NCBI RefSeq assembly: GCF_004570865.1
Contig: NZ_SPQS01000001.1
Location: 372,001 to 436,000, forward strand
Direction: 5' to 3'
DNA from: Bradyrhizobium frederickii
GTDB taxonomy: Bacteria > Pseudomonadota > Alphaproteobacteria > Rhizobiales > Xanthobacteraceae
Length of the DNA stretch: 64,000 nt
The notes under the pieces: generated by a model
The model's database searches: none
Told to the model about the DNA's origin: nothing
The model's input: only the letters and a program-made list of their open reading frames with translations
Program-made: the position numbers and the translations under genes
Shown here: one piece after another, positions 37,163 to 45,013 of the stretch
Layout: the number at the start of each line of letters is the position of its first letter
Position numbering within the stretch: position 1 is the stretch's first letter

Positions 37163-38374
37163 TCAGCCCTTGCGGCCGTAATTCAAGAGTCCACCGCTCG
37201 TCTTCGGCGGATGGGCGCGCAAGGCTTCCTCATTGGGTTCAGTGCCCCAGCCGGGCCGGTCCGGCACGACCAGATAGCCGTTCTCGATCTCCGGCTCATG
37301 GGTGAAGAGCTCGCGGTCCCAGGCGAGGCGATCGATGTCGATCTCCATGATGCGCAGGTTCGGAACGGCGGCGCAGAAATGCGCGTTCGTCATCGAGCAG
37401 AGATGGCCATAGAAATTGTGCGGGGCGACGTTGACCTCGAAAGCCTCCGCGGCGGCCGCGATCTTCATCGATTGCCAGACGCCGTTCCAGGGCGTGTCGA
37501 TGATTGCGACGTCCATGGCCTGGGCCTGGAAATAGGGCAGGAATTCGCGCAAGGAGAGCAGCGTCTCGCAGGAGGAGATCGGATGCGGGCTCTGCCTGCG
37601 GATATAGCCGAGCGCTTCCGGATTGAAGCTGTCGATCTCGACCCAGAACATGTCGATGTCGGCAATCGTGCGCAGGATCTTTAAGTAACCTTCGGTCTTG
37701 GCGTTGAAGTTGCAGTCGAGCAGGATGTCGACGTCGGGGCCAGCGCCGTCGCGGATCGCTTCCAGATGCATGTGCAGGTCGCGCAGGATCTTGCGGTCGA
37801 CGTTGATCTCGGGCGCGAAGGGCGAGCCGAAGCCGGGGCGCCAGCCGGTCGGCTTGCCGTCGTTATAGGAAAAGATGTTGGTCTTGAGCGCGGTGAACTT
37901 CTTCTCGCGCACCTCGCGTCCCATCGCCTTGACGCCGTCGAGGTTTTCGATCGCCGGCTTGTACCAGGACGGGTGATTGATCCGCCATGTGGCGCAATGC
38001 GACCAGTAGACCCTGATGCGGTCGCGAAGCTTGCCGCCGAGCAGCTCGTAACAGGGCACGCCCAGGCACTTCGCCTTGGCATCGAGCAGCGCATTCTCGA
38101 TCGCACCGAGCGCTTGCGCCACCACGCCGCCGGCTGCGGGGCGCGTGGCGGCGAACAATTCGGCGTAAATGCGCTCGTGTTGGAAAACGTTCTGCCCGAT
38201 GACGCGGGCAGAAAGGCGCTGGATGGCAGCCCCGACGCCGGGCGAGCCAAAACCCTCGTCGAACTCGCTCCAACCGACGATGCCGTCTTCGGTCGTCAGC
38301 TTGACGAAATGATAGTTTCTCCAGCCGGCATCGCAGGCGAGGATTTCGAGGCTTGTTGCTTTTGATTTGGTCAT
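37163..38374 (-). CDS. Mandelate racemase/muconate lactonizing enzyme family protein
   Basis: A 403-residue enolase-superfamily enzyme. An N-terminal capping domain (to about 130) precedes a TIM barrel. Metal ligands are visible as D in ILLDCNFN, E in FWVEIDS and E in SSCETLLS; a catalytic lysine lies in ALKTNIF and histidine in APHNFYGH. Members abstract an alpha-proton from carboxylates (sugar-acid dehydratases, racemases); the specific substrate cannot be told. ATG 38374 follows AGGGAG; the open frame continues far upstream but only as the shadow of the transporter gene. Confidence 0.9.
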   Translation of the reverse strand: MTKSKATSLEILACDAGWRNYHFVKLTTEDGIVGWSEFDEGFGSPGVGAAIQRLSARVIGQNVFQHERIYAELFAATRPAAGGVVAQALGAIENALLDAKAKCLGVPCYELLGGKLRDRIRVYWSHCATWRINHPSWYKPAIENLDGVKAMGREVREKKFTALKTNIFSYNDGKPTGWRPGFGSPFAPEINVDRKILRDLHMHLEAIRDGAGPDVDILLDCNFNAKTEGYLKILRTIADIDMFWVEIDSFNPEALGYIRRQSPHPISSCETLLSLREFLPYFQAQAMDVAIIDTPWNGVWQSMKIAAAAEAFEVNVAPHNFYGHLCSMTNAHFCAAVPNLRIMEIDIDRLAWDRELFTHEPEIENGYLVVPDRPGWGTEPNEEALRAHPPKTSGGLLNYGRKG

Positions 38375-38520
38375 GACGCTCCCTGTCGCCCGGCCGGGCC
38401 TTTTTTTGCGGCCCGATCCCAGGCCGGGCCCTGACGGCATTGTTAGGGCAACAGACGACCGGCGTGAAGGGCGCAGTGATGCAGGCCCGAGCGCTGCAAG
38501 CGGCGCTCTCGGCTGTCTCG

Positions 38521-39807
38521 TCAGCCAATCACCGACGAGCCGAGCAAGGCGAGGACGGCCAGCGCCATCAGCGCGGTGCCGAGCCAGCCCAGCGCGATCA
38601 GCCATGGCTTTGCCCTGAAGCGGCCCATGATCGCGCGGCTCGAGACGATCAGCATCATCATCGCCATGATAGGGACGGCGACGATGCCGTTCAGCACCGC
38701 GCTCCACACCAGCATGTGGATGGAGTCGATCCCCGTGAAGCCGAGGCCGAAGCCGATCAGGGTCGCCGCGGCGATGATGGTGTAGAAGCCGGCCGCTTCG
38801 TCCGGCTTGGCCTCCAGCGTGGCGTGCCAGCCGAAAATCTCCGCAACGCCGTAAGCGGCCGAGCCCGCCAGCACCGGGATCGCGAGCAGACCCGTGCCGA
38901 TGATGCCGAGCGCGAACAATGCGAAGGTGAAGTCCCCGGCGAGCGGTCGCAGCGCTTCGGCCGCTTGCGTCGCCGAATCGATGTTGGTGATGCCGTTGGC
39001 GTGCAGCACCGACGCGGTGGTGAGAATGATGAAGAAGGCGATGCCGTTGGACAGCAGCATGCCGGAGATGGTGTCGGTCTTGATGCGGTCGAGCTCCGGA
39101 CGGCCGCCACGCTTGAGCTCGCGCAGCGGCTTGTCGCGCGTCCCCTGGTTCATTTCCTCGACCTCCTGCGAGGCCTGCCAGAAGAACAGATAGGGGCTGA
39201 TCGTGGTGCCGAGCACGGCGACGACCATGAGGAAATAATCGGCGCTGACATTGGCCTTGGGCCACACCGCGGCGAGCAGCGCCGTGCTCCAGGGGATCTC
39301 TACGGTGAAGGCGGTCGCGACATAGGCGAACAGCGCCAGGGTGAGAAATTTCAGCACCGGCGAATAGCGGCGATAGGGCAGGAAGATCTGCAGCAGGGTC
39401 GAGCCCGCCGCGAAGATCAGCGCATGCTCGTGGTTGAGCCCGCCGATCACGAGTGACAGCGCCTCGGCCATCGCGGCAATGTCGGCGGCGATGTTGAAGG
39501 TGTTGGCGGCAACGAGCATCGCGATGAGGCCCAGCACCGCCCAGCGCGGCGCGATCTGCATGACGTTGGCGGCGAGCCCCTTGCCGGTGACGCGACCGAT
39601 CTGCGCGCTGACGAGCTGGATGGCGATCATGAACGGCGTGGTGAGAAACGCCGTCCACAACAGCCCGTAGCCGAATTGCGCGCCCGCCTGCGAATAGGTG
39701 GCGATGCCCGAGGGATCGTCGTCGGCAGCTCCCGTGATCAGGCCGGGCCCCAGCCGTTGCAGAAGCGACGGCGAGGATTTCGTCGGGGTAAGGGCACTGT
39801 CGCTCAT
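38521..39807 (-). CDS. Nramp-like metal-ion transporter (non-canonical site)
   Basis: A 428-residue inner-membrane protein with about 11 helices of the Nramp (SLC11) fold. In TM1 the canonical DPGN is replaced by DDDPSGIA, and in TM6 the canonical MPHN-type site is replaced by SPYLFFW. It therefore belongs to the Nramp-related branch rather than to Mn/Fe MntH proper; Mg2+ or other substrates have been shown for some such relatives. ATG 39807 follows GAGGT; ATG 39840 is alternative. The enolase-family gene lies 146 bp downstream on the same strand. Confidence 0.87.
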   Translation of the reverse strand: MSDSALTPTKSSPSLLQRLGPGLITGAADDDPSGIATYSQAGAQFGYGLLWTAFLTTPFMIAIQLVSAQIGRVTGKGLAANVMQIAPRWAVLGLIAMLVAANTFNIAADIAAMAEALSLVIGGLNHEHALIFAAGSTLLQIFLPYRRYSPVLKFLTLALFAYVATAFTVEIPWSTALLAAVWPKANVSADYFLMVVAVLGTTISPYLFFWQASQEVEEMNQGTRDKPLRELKRGGRPELDRIKTDTISGMLLSNGIAFFIILTTASVLHANGITNIDSATQAAEALRPLAGDFTFALFALGIIGTGLLAIPVLAGSAAYGVAEIFGWHATLEAKPDEAAGFYTIIAAATLIGFGLGFTGIDSIHMLVWSAVLNGIVAVPIMAMMMLIVSSRAIMGRFRAKPWLIALGWLGTALMALAVLALLGSSVIG

Positions 39808-39913
39808 GGAAGGTGGACCTCGATCGGGCGGTGTTTCCATAGCAAATGCTACGGGGGAACATCGGTTCCACGCCGCGCGGGAGATCCGTCATTTCTGAAA
39901 ATGCTAATTCAAC

Positions 39914-39950
39914 TTGACCGCCGGGCAAAACACGTGTAGATTGCCATCAT
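39914..39950 (+). promoter_or_regulatory. Promoter-like core related to modules A-E (copy F)
   Basis: TTGACC, 17-bp spacer containing CGGGCAAAACACG, TAGATT, then GCCATCATCG. Same core as the 44-52 kb modules but with no matching terminator behind it. Divergent from the Nramp-like gene. Confidence 0.45.
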
Positions 39951-40039
39951 CGCAAGACTTCTCGAACGTACGGTCGCGTGGGCGAGGGCCCCGCGTGCGC
40001 TGTCTTGAACGGTCGCGATGAGAGGTTTGCGCGGCCTCG

Positions 40040-40225
40040 CTACTTGATGCTGACGAACATGCCCCAGGCAGCCGCCAGCGCCGCGCCGGCAAAGACGATC
40101 AGCGGATTATCGCAGAACGCGCCGCCATAGGAGCACATGGTGACCCCGAACGAGCCGATCTCGTGATGGCTCGCCGAGTAGAACAGTCCCGACAGCACCA
40201 GCAATGCAGCGGCGACGTAGTACAT
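40040..40225 (-). CDS. Small membrane protein
   Basis: A 61-residue protein with two hydrophobic helices (YYVAAALLVLSGLFYSA and LIVFAGAALAAAWGMFV) and two cysteines in the loop between them. GGAGAGA lies before ATG 40225. Unrecognised but a typical Bradyrhizobium small membrane protein. Confidence 0.68.
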   Translation of the reverse strand: MYYVAAALLVLSGLFYSASHHEIGSFGVTMCSYGGAFCDNPLIVFAGAALAAAWGMFVSIK

Positions 40226-40310
40226 GGCGATCTCTCCGAACCTCTCCCGATGGCGCCTGCGCAAGCAGAGCAGCGACACGCTTCAGCATGGCGCCAAGAG
40301 CTTTCATTCC

Positions 40311-40336
40311 GCCAAATCCGATGTGCCGGATTTGGC
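40311..40336. promoter_or_regulatory. Perfect 10-bp inverted repeat
   Basis: GCCAAATCCG-N6-CGGATTTGGC, 86 bp upstream of the 40040-40225 gene. A further TTTGGC follows at 40344. No T-tract; more like an operator than a terminator. Confidence 0.5.
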
Positions 40337-40394
40337 TAAATTTGGCGCTATTTTCCGGTTTTTCCCGACGCGGCAAGGTGGATCTCGCTAACGG

Positions 40395-40422
40395 AAAAAA
40401 GGCCCCGCATTGCGGGGCCTTT
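40395..40422 (-). terminator. Intrinsic terminator of the 40446-41072 gene
   Basis: Eight-base stem GGCCCCGC / GCGGGGCC with TTTTTT on the minus strand, 24 nt after the stop. Confidence 0.8.
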
Positions 40423-40445
40423 GTCGTATCGGGTTCGACGGAAGC

Positions 40446-41072
40446 TTATCGCCGCGTGCTCGCGCCGTAGAGTTCGCGCTCGCGGACGATGTCCTCCGGC
40501 GACAGCGGCGGGCTTGCGGCATCGAAGTCGGTCCAGCCGCTCTTCTGCCAGGCCGCGCTGCGGTCCTGCAGGTTCACGGCTCTCTCGTTGAGCAGCGCAT
40601 CGAGGCGCGCGCGATCCTGGTCGGGCACCCGCGCGGACACCAGCGTGCCGCCGCGGCGAACGCCCTCGGCATAGCGCGAGGCCTCTTCCCTGGAGACGCC
40701 GGCTTCGGTGAGGGCGCCGACAATTCCGCCCGTGGCCGCACCGGCGGCTGCGCCGGCGGCCATCGAGGCGAGCCATCCTGCCGCGACGACCGGCCCGAGG
40801 CCGGGGATGGCGAGCAGGCCGAGGCCCGCGAGCAGTCCCGCCGCGCCGCCGAGGCCGGCGCCGATGCCGGCACCGGTGCCGGCGCCTTCGGCGCGATCGT
40901 CGACGCCGTCGCGGTCACGGTCGACCTTGCCGGAGCGTGAGCCGTACCAATTGTCCGAATTGTTGGCGACGATGCTGATGTCGGAGTGCGGCACGCCGGC
41001 TCGTTCGAGCCGGGTCACGGCGCGCTCGGCGTCGGCATACGTGTCGTAAAGGCGGGAGATGGTGGTTGTCAT
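40446..41072 (-). CDS. General-stress-protein 17M-like protein with glycine-zipper helices
   Basis: A 208-residue protein. The N-terminus (SRLYDTYADAERAVTRLERA) matches the YflT/GSP17M fold. A hydrophobic Gly/Ala region (about 70-120, GAGIGAGLGGAAGLLAGLG) forms two glycine-zipper helices, then comes a C-terminal acidic tail. Such proteins occur in rhizobial general-stress regulons; that is family-level inference. ATG 41072 is used; ATG 41078 sits too close to AAGGA. Confidence 0.8.
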   Translation of the reverse strand: MTTTISRLYDTYADAERAVTRLERAGVPHSDISIVANNSDNWYGSRSGKVDRDRDGVDDRAEGAGTGAGIGAGLGGAAGLLAGLGLLAIPGLGPVVAAGWLASMAAGAAAGAATGGIVGALTEAGVSREEASRYAEGVRRGGTLVSARVPDQDRARLDALLNERAVNLQDRSAAWQKSGWTDFDAASPPLSPEDIVRERELYGASTRR

Positions 41073-41084
41073 TTGCATGATTCC

Positions 41085-41405
41085 TTACTTGGCGGGGTTC
41101 ACGTTGCCCTGGAAGTCCAGGCTGACGTCGGTCTTGGTGCCGGCCTTGTCGGCCTTGCCGCGCCAGACGCCCTGGTCGTCCTTGTGCAGTCCGGAGACGT
41201 TGGAATATCCGGCGCCTTCGATCCGCGATTTCGCTTGCCCCTCGGTGAAGCTGTTGCGGCCCTCGACCGGCTTGTTGGAATTGTTCTGGTCCGAGCTGTT
41301 GACGGCGTTGTTGCCCGGCCCGCTTTGCGCGGGCTGCGACTGCGCGCTTGCGGGCACGGCTGCGAGCATCAGCAAGGTTGTGGTGAGTGCGGTAAGACGT
41401 CTCAT
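41085..41405 (-). CDS. Secreted PepSY-like small protein
   Basis: A 106-residue exported protein; signal peptide cleaved after ASA (residue 20). An Asn/Ser-rich linker precedes a domain (SFTEGQAKSRIEGAGYSNVS, then DDQGVWRGKA) resembling PepSY-like folds. It is 12 bp upstream of the stress-protein gene on the same strand, so the two are probably one operon. Confidence 0.75.
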   Translation of the reverse strand: MRRLTALTTTLLMLAAVPASAQSQPAQSGPGNNAVNSSDQNNSNKPVEGRNSFTEGQAKSRIEGAGYSNVSGLHKDDQGVWRGKADKAGTKTDVSLDFQGNVNPAK

Positions 41406-41655
41406 TGTTTGTTCTCCGGCGGTGAATGTGCCGGCGACAACACGTCAGATTCGAATTGGTTGCTTTGGTGCGAAGCTGCGAGTGTCGCAGCACGGTCTTG
41501 CTTCGATCGCGCTCGCGCAGGTGATGGCAGCGAGGAACGATTGCCACGATATCCCGTTTGCTCGCTTCGCCTTTGGACGGCATCGGGATCGGCCTGTCGA
41601 CGATCGCGGAGGAACTTCGCCTCTGGTCGGAATGCAATTGCGGAGAAGCGCCGCG

Positions 41656-41850
41656 TCACTTCGCCGGCGGAGCTTCGGCTTGCGTCGTGGCGGGCTCCCA
41701 GGGTGCGGGCAGAATGACCCGGATCGGACGCGCCTCGGGGGCGCCTTGAGCAGCAGGCCGCATCTGATCCCTGGTGGGCTCGGCCAGCGCCACGGACATG
41801 AGGGCGACCAGCATCGCCAGCGACGTCGTCATGAGTCTCACATCCAGCAT
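41656..41850 (-). CDS. Small secreted protein
   Basis: A 64-residue protein with a signal peptide (cleavage near ALA-EP, residue 23) and a Pro-rich mature part. GGAGG lies before ATG 41850. No function apparent. Confidence 0.65.
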   Translation of the reverse strand: MLDVRLMTTSLAMLVALMSVALAEPTRDQMRPAAQGAPEARPIRVILPAPWEPATTQAEAPPAK

Positions 41851-41980
41851 CGAAGCCTCCAGGGTCGTGCGTCAACACGTGCCGCGGCCGTTGGTTCGGG
41901 TCCGGATCGGGAACAAGTGGCAATATTTGAAGTTTGAACAATATAGGTCCGGATCCCCCGGGCCGCTGGAGGAGGACACG

Positions 41981-42208
41981 ATGAAGATCAAGACCATCAT
42001 TGCCGCTGCCGTATTGACCTCGTTTGCGGCGCCTGCGTTCGCGCAGTCGTTCTACGTGGTGCAGGACGTCAAGACCAAGAAGTGCACGATCACCGAGTCG
42101 AAGCCGACCACCACCGAGACGACGGTCGTCAGCGGCGACACCGTGTACAAGACGCGGTCTGAAGCCGAAGCCGGCATGAAGACGGTCAAGGTCTGCACCT
42201 CGAACTAG
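41981..42208 (+). CDS. Small secreted protein with two cysteines
   Basis: A 75-residue exported protein. Signal peptide cleaved after AFA (residue 21); the mature part has one cysteine in TKKCTITES and one near the end (VKVCTSN), likely a disulfide. GGAGG precedes ATG 41981 by 5 nt. Unrecognised, similar to short periplasmic proteins of Rhizobiales. A terminator-like hairpin follows 157 bp downstream. Confidence 0.75.
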   Translation: MKIKTIIAAAVLTSFAAPAFAQSFYVVQDVKTKKCTITESKPTTTETTVVSGDTVYKTRSEAEAGMKTVKVCTSN

Positions 42209-42364
42209 GGAGACAAGCGAGGCCCGTCCTTTTGCTTGGGTCGTGCCGGCCGTGATCGTTCTGGGTGGCGGCGTCTAGCTGATCGGCCACATGCCCTGAG
42301 ACGACGATCGACGCCGAGCACCATCGGCACCGCGCTTTCGAGGCAGGCCGCGCAAGCGGCGAAC

Positions 42365-42398
42365 GAAAGCCCGCGTGGAGCAATCCGCGCGGGCTTTC
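42365..42398 (+). terminator. Terminator-like hairpin
   Basis: Eleven-base stem GAAAGCCCGCG / CGCGGGCTTTC with a 12-nt loop; the T run is short (TTT inside the stem). Confidence 0.5.
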
Positions 42399-42601
42399 GA
42401 CTTATGACCAGCTCAGCGGAAGAAAATGCCTGACCCGGCCAGGGACACGTCGATCCGCTTGCCCATGTCCATTTGTGGACACAAGCAGGCAGGCTATGAG
42501 CATCAAAATCCGACGAAACACGCCTGAAACAATGCTGAAACCCGATTGTCCTGAACTCCGTGCACCCGGCCCTCGACCAACGAAGCGAAAAGGAGATCAT
42601 C

Positions 42602-42706
42602 ATGATCCAGATCGGTTCGAAGGAAGAAGTCGCGTTCTTGCTGGCGCTGTTCGGCACCCACACCCAGCCGGTGCGGCGGCCGAAGCCGAAATCGCAGCAG
42701 AGGTGA
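42602..42706 (+). CDS. 34-residue micro-protein
   Basis: Starts at ATG 42602 with a near-perfect ribosome site (AAGGAGATCATC) and reads MIQIGSKEEVAFLLALFG, then a basic Pro-rich tail. The next gene starts 11 nt after the stop and its ribosome site overlaps this stop, suggesting coupling. Unknown function. Confidence 0.6.
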   Translation: MIQIGSKEEVAFLLALFGTHTQPVRRPKPKSQQR

Positions 42707-42716
42707 GAGTAAACCC

Positions 42717-42965
42717 ATGCCAGGTTTGGCCGAATGCCAGAGCCTGCTCCGGCTCCTGATCGCCAGGGGCGATCCCAAGGCCATCCCGCTCGCCAAGGGC
42801 GCCATCGATCAGTATCTGAACACGGCGCCGATCAGCGCCCGCGGGCGCGGCCTGCGTGTGCTCCAGCGCGACGCACTCGACCAGCATGATGTGGCGGTCG
42901 GCGTGCAGCGCTCGTTCGCCGAGACGGTGGACGCCTATATCGAGCGCAAGCTCGCGGAAGAGTAG
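42717..42965 (+). CDS. Small hypothetical protein
   Basis: An 82-residue helical soluble protein (LLRLLIARGDPKAIPLAKGA, SFAETVDAYIERKLAEE). Coupled to the 34-residue gene upstream. No known domain. Confidence 0.65.
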   Translation: MPGLAECQSLLRLLIARGDPKAIPLAKGAIDQYLNTAPISARGRGLRVLQRDALDQHDVAVGVQRSFAETVDAYIERKLAEE

Positions 42966-43103
42966 GGGACTGCGCAAGCGGGCGCGGTCCTGGTTCGGTC
43001 AGATCGGTCCTCGTACAGGAACACGCAACGCTGCCGCATCCCGTGATGCAGTGACAATCTACGTCGCGGCGTCAACTCCCGCGTCGCGACCGCAGTCACA
43101 CCA

Positions 43104-43331
43104 TCATTGACGCGTCAGCGTCGATCGCGATTGCCGCGGCGGTGACGGCCAGGATTGCGCGGCGTCGAGCACGGCGATCTTGCGGCCCAGCTGCCACACC
43201 TCGACCTTGCCGTGCCGCGTGAACTGCCGCGCGAAGGCGAGGGCGGAATCGTCGGACGTGGCTTCGAAGGCTTCCGCTGAGCGGAAGACGCCGTTCTCGC
43301 CGACGAGATAAGCGCGATATTGATGGGTCAT
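43104..43331 (-). CDS. Small hypothetical protein
   Basis: A 75-residue protein: YRAYLVGENGVFRSAEAFEA and ALAFARQFTRHGKVEVWQLG resemble short rhizobial proteins that pair a strand hairpin with a helix. GAGGG precedes ATG 43331. It overlaps the upstream gene's stop by 4 nt (ATGA). Confidence 0.7.
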   Translation of the reverse strand: MTHQYRAYLVGENGVFRSAEAFEATSDDSALAFARQFTRHGKVEVWQLGRKIAVLDAAQSWPSPPRQSRSTLTRQ

Positions 43332-43528
43332 GTCGGCGCCCTCAGGCCGGGCGATCGCAGCCAGGCGTCGATCTGCATGGCCGTCTCGTCCTGGCGGGCC
43401 CGGCGCAGCAATATCTCGCGGTGGCGCCCCGGCGCGAGCCGGCGCGCTTCTTCGCGGCACCGCGCGGCTTCGTCCGCGAGGCGTTCGGTCAGTGTCCTGG
43501 TCTGTTTGATACGACGTCGCTTCAGCAT
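43328..43528 (-). CDS. Small basic hypothetical protein
   Basis: A 66-residue Arg-rich helical protein with GGAGG before ATG 43528. Its stop overlaps the next start (ATGA), so the pair is translationally coupled. Unrecognised. Confidence 0.65.
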   Translation of the reverse strand: MLKRRRIKQTRTLTERLADEAARCREEARRLAPGRHREILLRRARQDETAMQIDAWLRSPGLRAPT

Positions 43529-44037
43529 GGCGCTGCCTCCTGGGTGGAGTGGCGGGAGCGCGATTGGCGTTCTCATCACCGATGAATGCCGAGTGTTTTG
43601 CGGTGATGGATGGAGGCTACTTTAAGCGCGGTGGCCAGTCAGTATCTTTTGATACGTCCGCAGATTAAATTTCGACGCAAAGCTGAGCCTGTTGAGCGAC
43701 TTACTCAATTTGAGTGCGCGGCGATACGTGCGCTCATCTCCGCCAGCGCGTGCGCGAATGCCGCGAGCCGCTGAAGCCGCCGCCGCCAAACTTTTTCGCG
43801 ACGCAAACAAAGACAAGAACGACGAGTCGGAGGCGATACGCTGAGCGATGCGCGGCAACGCCCGCGCTGGTCAGCGCGCACCACGGGCCGTTTCCTGCGT
43901 GGCCGAGATCCCATTTGCGCTCCCATCAAAACGTCGATTGACAATGTTCTCTTTTTGTTCTAGTCAATCTACATTTCAACCTCTGGGCGAACCGCCGATT
44001 ATCGGCGTTGGCACCGAATTTTTCTGCGGGGCAGTCG
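43529..44037. other. No gene recognised
   Basis: About 510 bases before the DUF4261 gene. Short minus-strand frames exist but lack ribosome sites. Confidence 0.4.
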
Positions 44038-44817
44038 ATGAGTAGCTCGCTTCTCGCTTTTGTCTTGTTGGACGACCCGGCGACGCCGGACATGTCGGCG
44101 GTCACCGAGGTCCTTCACGCCCGGCATCCGGAATTGGCGACGGAGGCGATCGGCGACGGACGTGCGCAACAGACACAAGCAAATTCGCCGCTCATTCGTT
44201 GTGGTCGCGAGCTTGTTGCCGTCATGTCGATGCCGGCATCGATTCCGCACGACCAGGGACTATGGGCGCGCGCTGCCACCACCTGGCCGGAGAGCAAGGC
44301 GGTGGCCGCCCGGCATCGCGGTCATCTGATCGTGTCGATGCTCGGAAAGAGCGAGCAGCCGCTGGTCGCCGCGCGCGGCACGACCGCGGTCATCGGCGCG
44401 TTGATTGCCACGATGCCGGAATGTTGCGGCGTGGTGTGGACCGGCCGGGTCGTGCGGCCCGCCGATCTCTGGCTCGAAACGTCCCGGGATGCGTTCGCAC
44501 CGTATCCCGACTACCCCTTCAGGCTGTGGGTCGACATTCTTCCGTTCCGGTCAGGTGCCAAGATCGGCGCGGTGACAATGGGACTGTCCGCATTCGTCGA
44601 TCGTGAGATCGAGTTCGTGACCGGTAAGCTCACGCTTTCGGCGTTGTTCGACAAGGTGGCGGGACTGTCCGCGTATCTGATCGAGCATGGCAGCGTGGTG
44701 AAGGACGGCGACACCATCGGGGCAAGTGCGAGCGAGCGTATCCAGGTTCGTCACAAGAATTCCGACGCGTTTGGCGGGTTGCCGGTGTTTTACTGTGTTG
44801 ATGAGGTCACGCAGTGA
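44038..44817 (+). CDS. DUF4261 domain protein
   Basis: A 259-residue soluble protein. The order LLAFVLLDDPATPDMSAVTE, then VAVMSMPASIPHDQ, HRGHLIVSM and FRLWVDILPFRSG is the DUF4261 pattern. Function is not established; the family is often found singly or near toxin-immunity genes. Here it lies just upstream of module A and the Imm11/AHH pair. ATG 44038 is weakly supported (GGGGCAG). Confidence 0.72.
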   Translation: MSSSLLAFVLLDDPATPDMSAVTEVLHARHPELATEAIGDGRAQQTQANSPLIRCGRELVAVMSMPASIPHDQGLWARAATTWPESKAVAARHRGHLIVSMLGKSEQPLVAARGTTAVIGALIATMPECCGVVWTGRVVRPADLWLETSRDAFAPYPDYPFRLWVDILPFRSGAKIGAVTMGLSAFVDREIEFVTGKLTLSALFDKVAGLSAYLIEHGSVVKDGDTIGASASERIQVRHKNSDAFGGLPVFYCVDEVTQ

Positions 44818-44876
44818 TGGTGAGGCGCGATTCCGATCGGTACTTGCCGTCAGCTTCACTGCTCGAGATGGATCGT

Positions 44877-44952
44877 TTGACACGTCGGGCAAAACACTGG
44901 CAGAGTGGCATCATCAAGAGAGTTGAAGCCCGCGGGATGCCGCGGGCTTTTT
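44877..44952 (+). ncRNA. Candidate promoter-terminator RNA module, copy A
   Basis: TTGACA (44877-44882), 18-bp spacer with GTCGGGCAAAACAC, CAGAGT (44901-44906), then GGCATCATC, AGAGTT and a 10-bp stem AAGCCCGCGG / CCGCGGGCTT with TTTTT. The predicted transcript is about 45-50 nt. It could instead be only a repeat or a terminator for the DUF4261 gene. Confidence 0.45.
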
Positions 44953-45013
44953 GTTGGGCGATGATCTTGGTTTTCGCTGGAGCCGCCGGGGCTATGTTTG
45001 ACGGAGCTCAGTT

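Noticed and set aside
37163..39928. A 921-codon minus-strand frame
   Set aside because: The C-terminal part is the enolase-family protein; the rest is the out-of-frame shadow of the Nramp-like gene. The ribosome site at 38374 marks the true start.
43622..43858. A 78-codon minus-strand frame rich in Arg and Ala
   Set aside because: No ribosome site and low-complexity composition.
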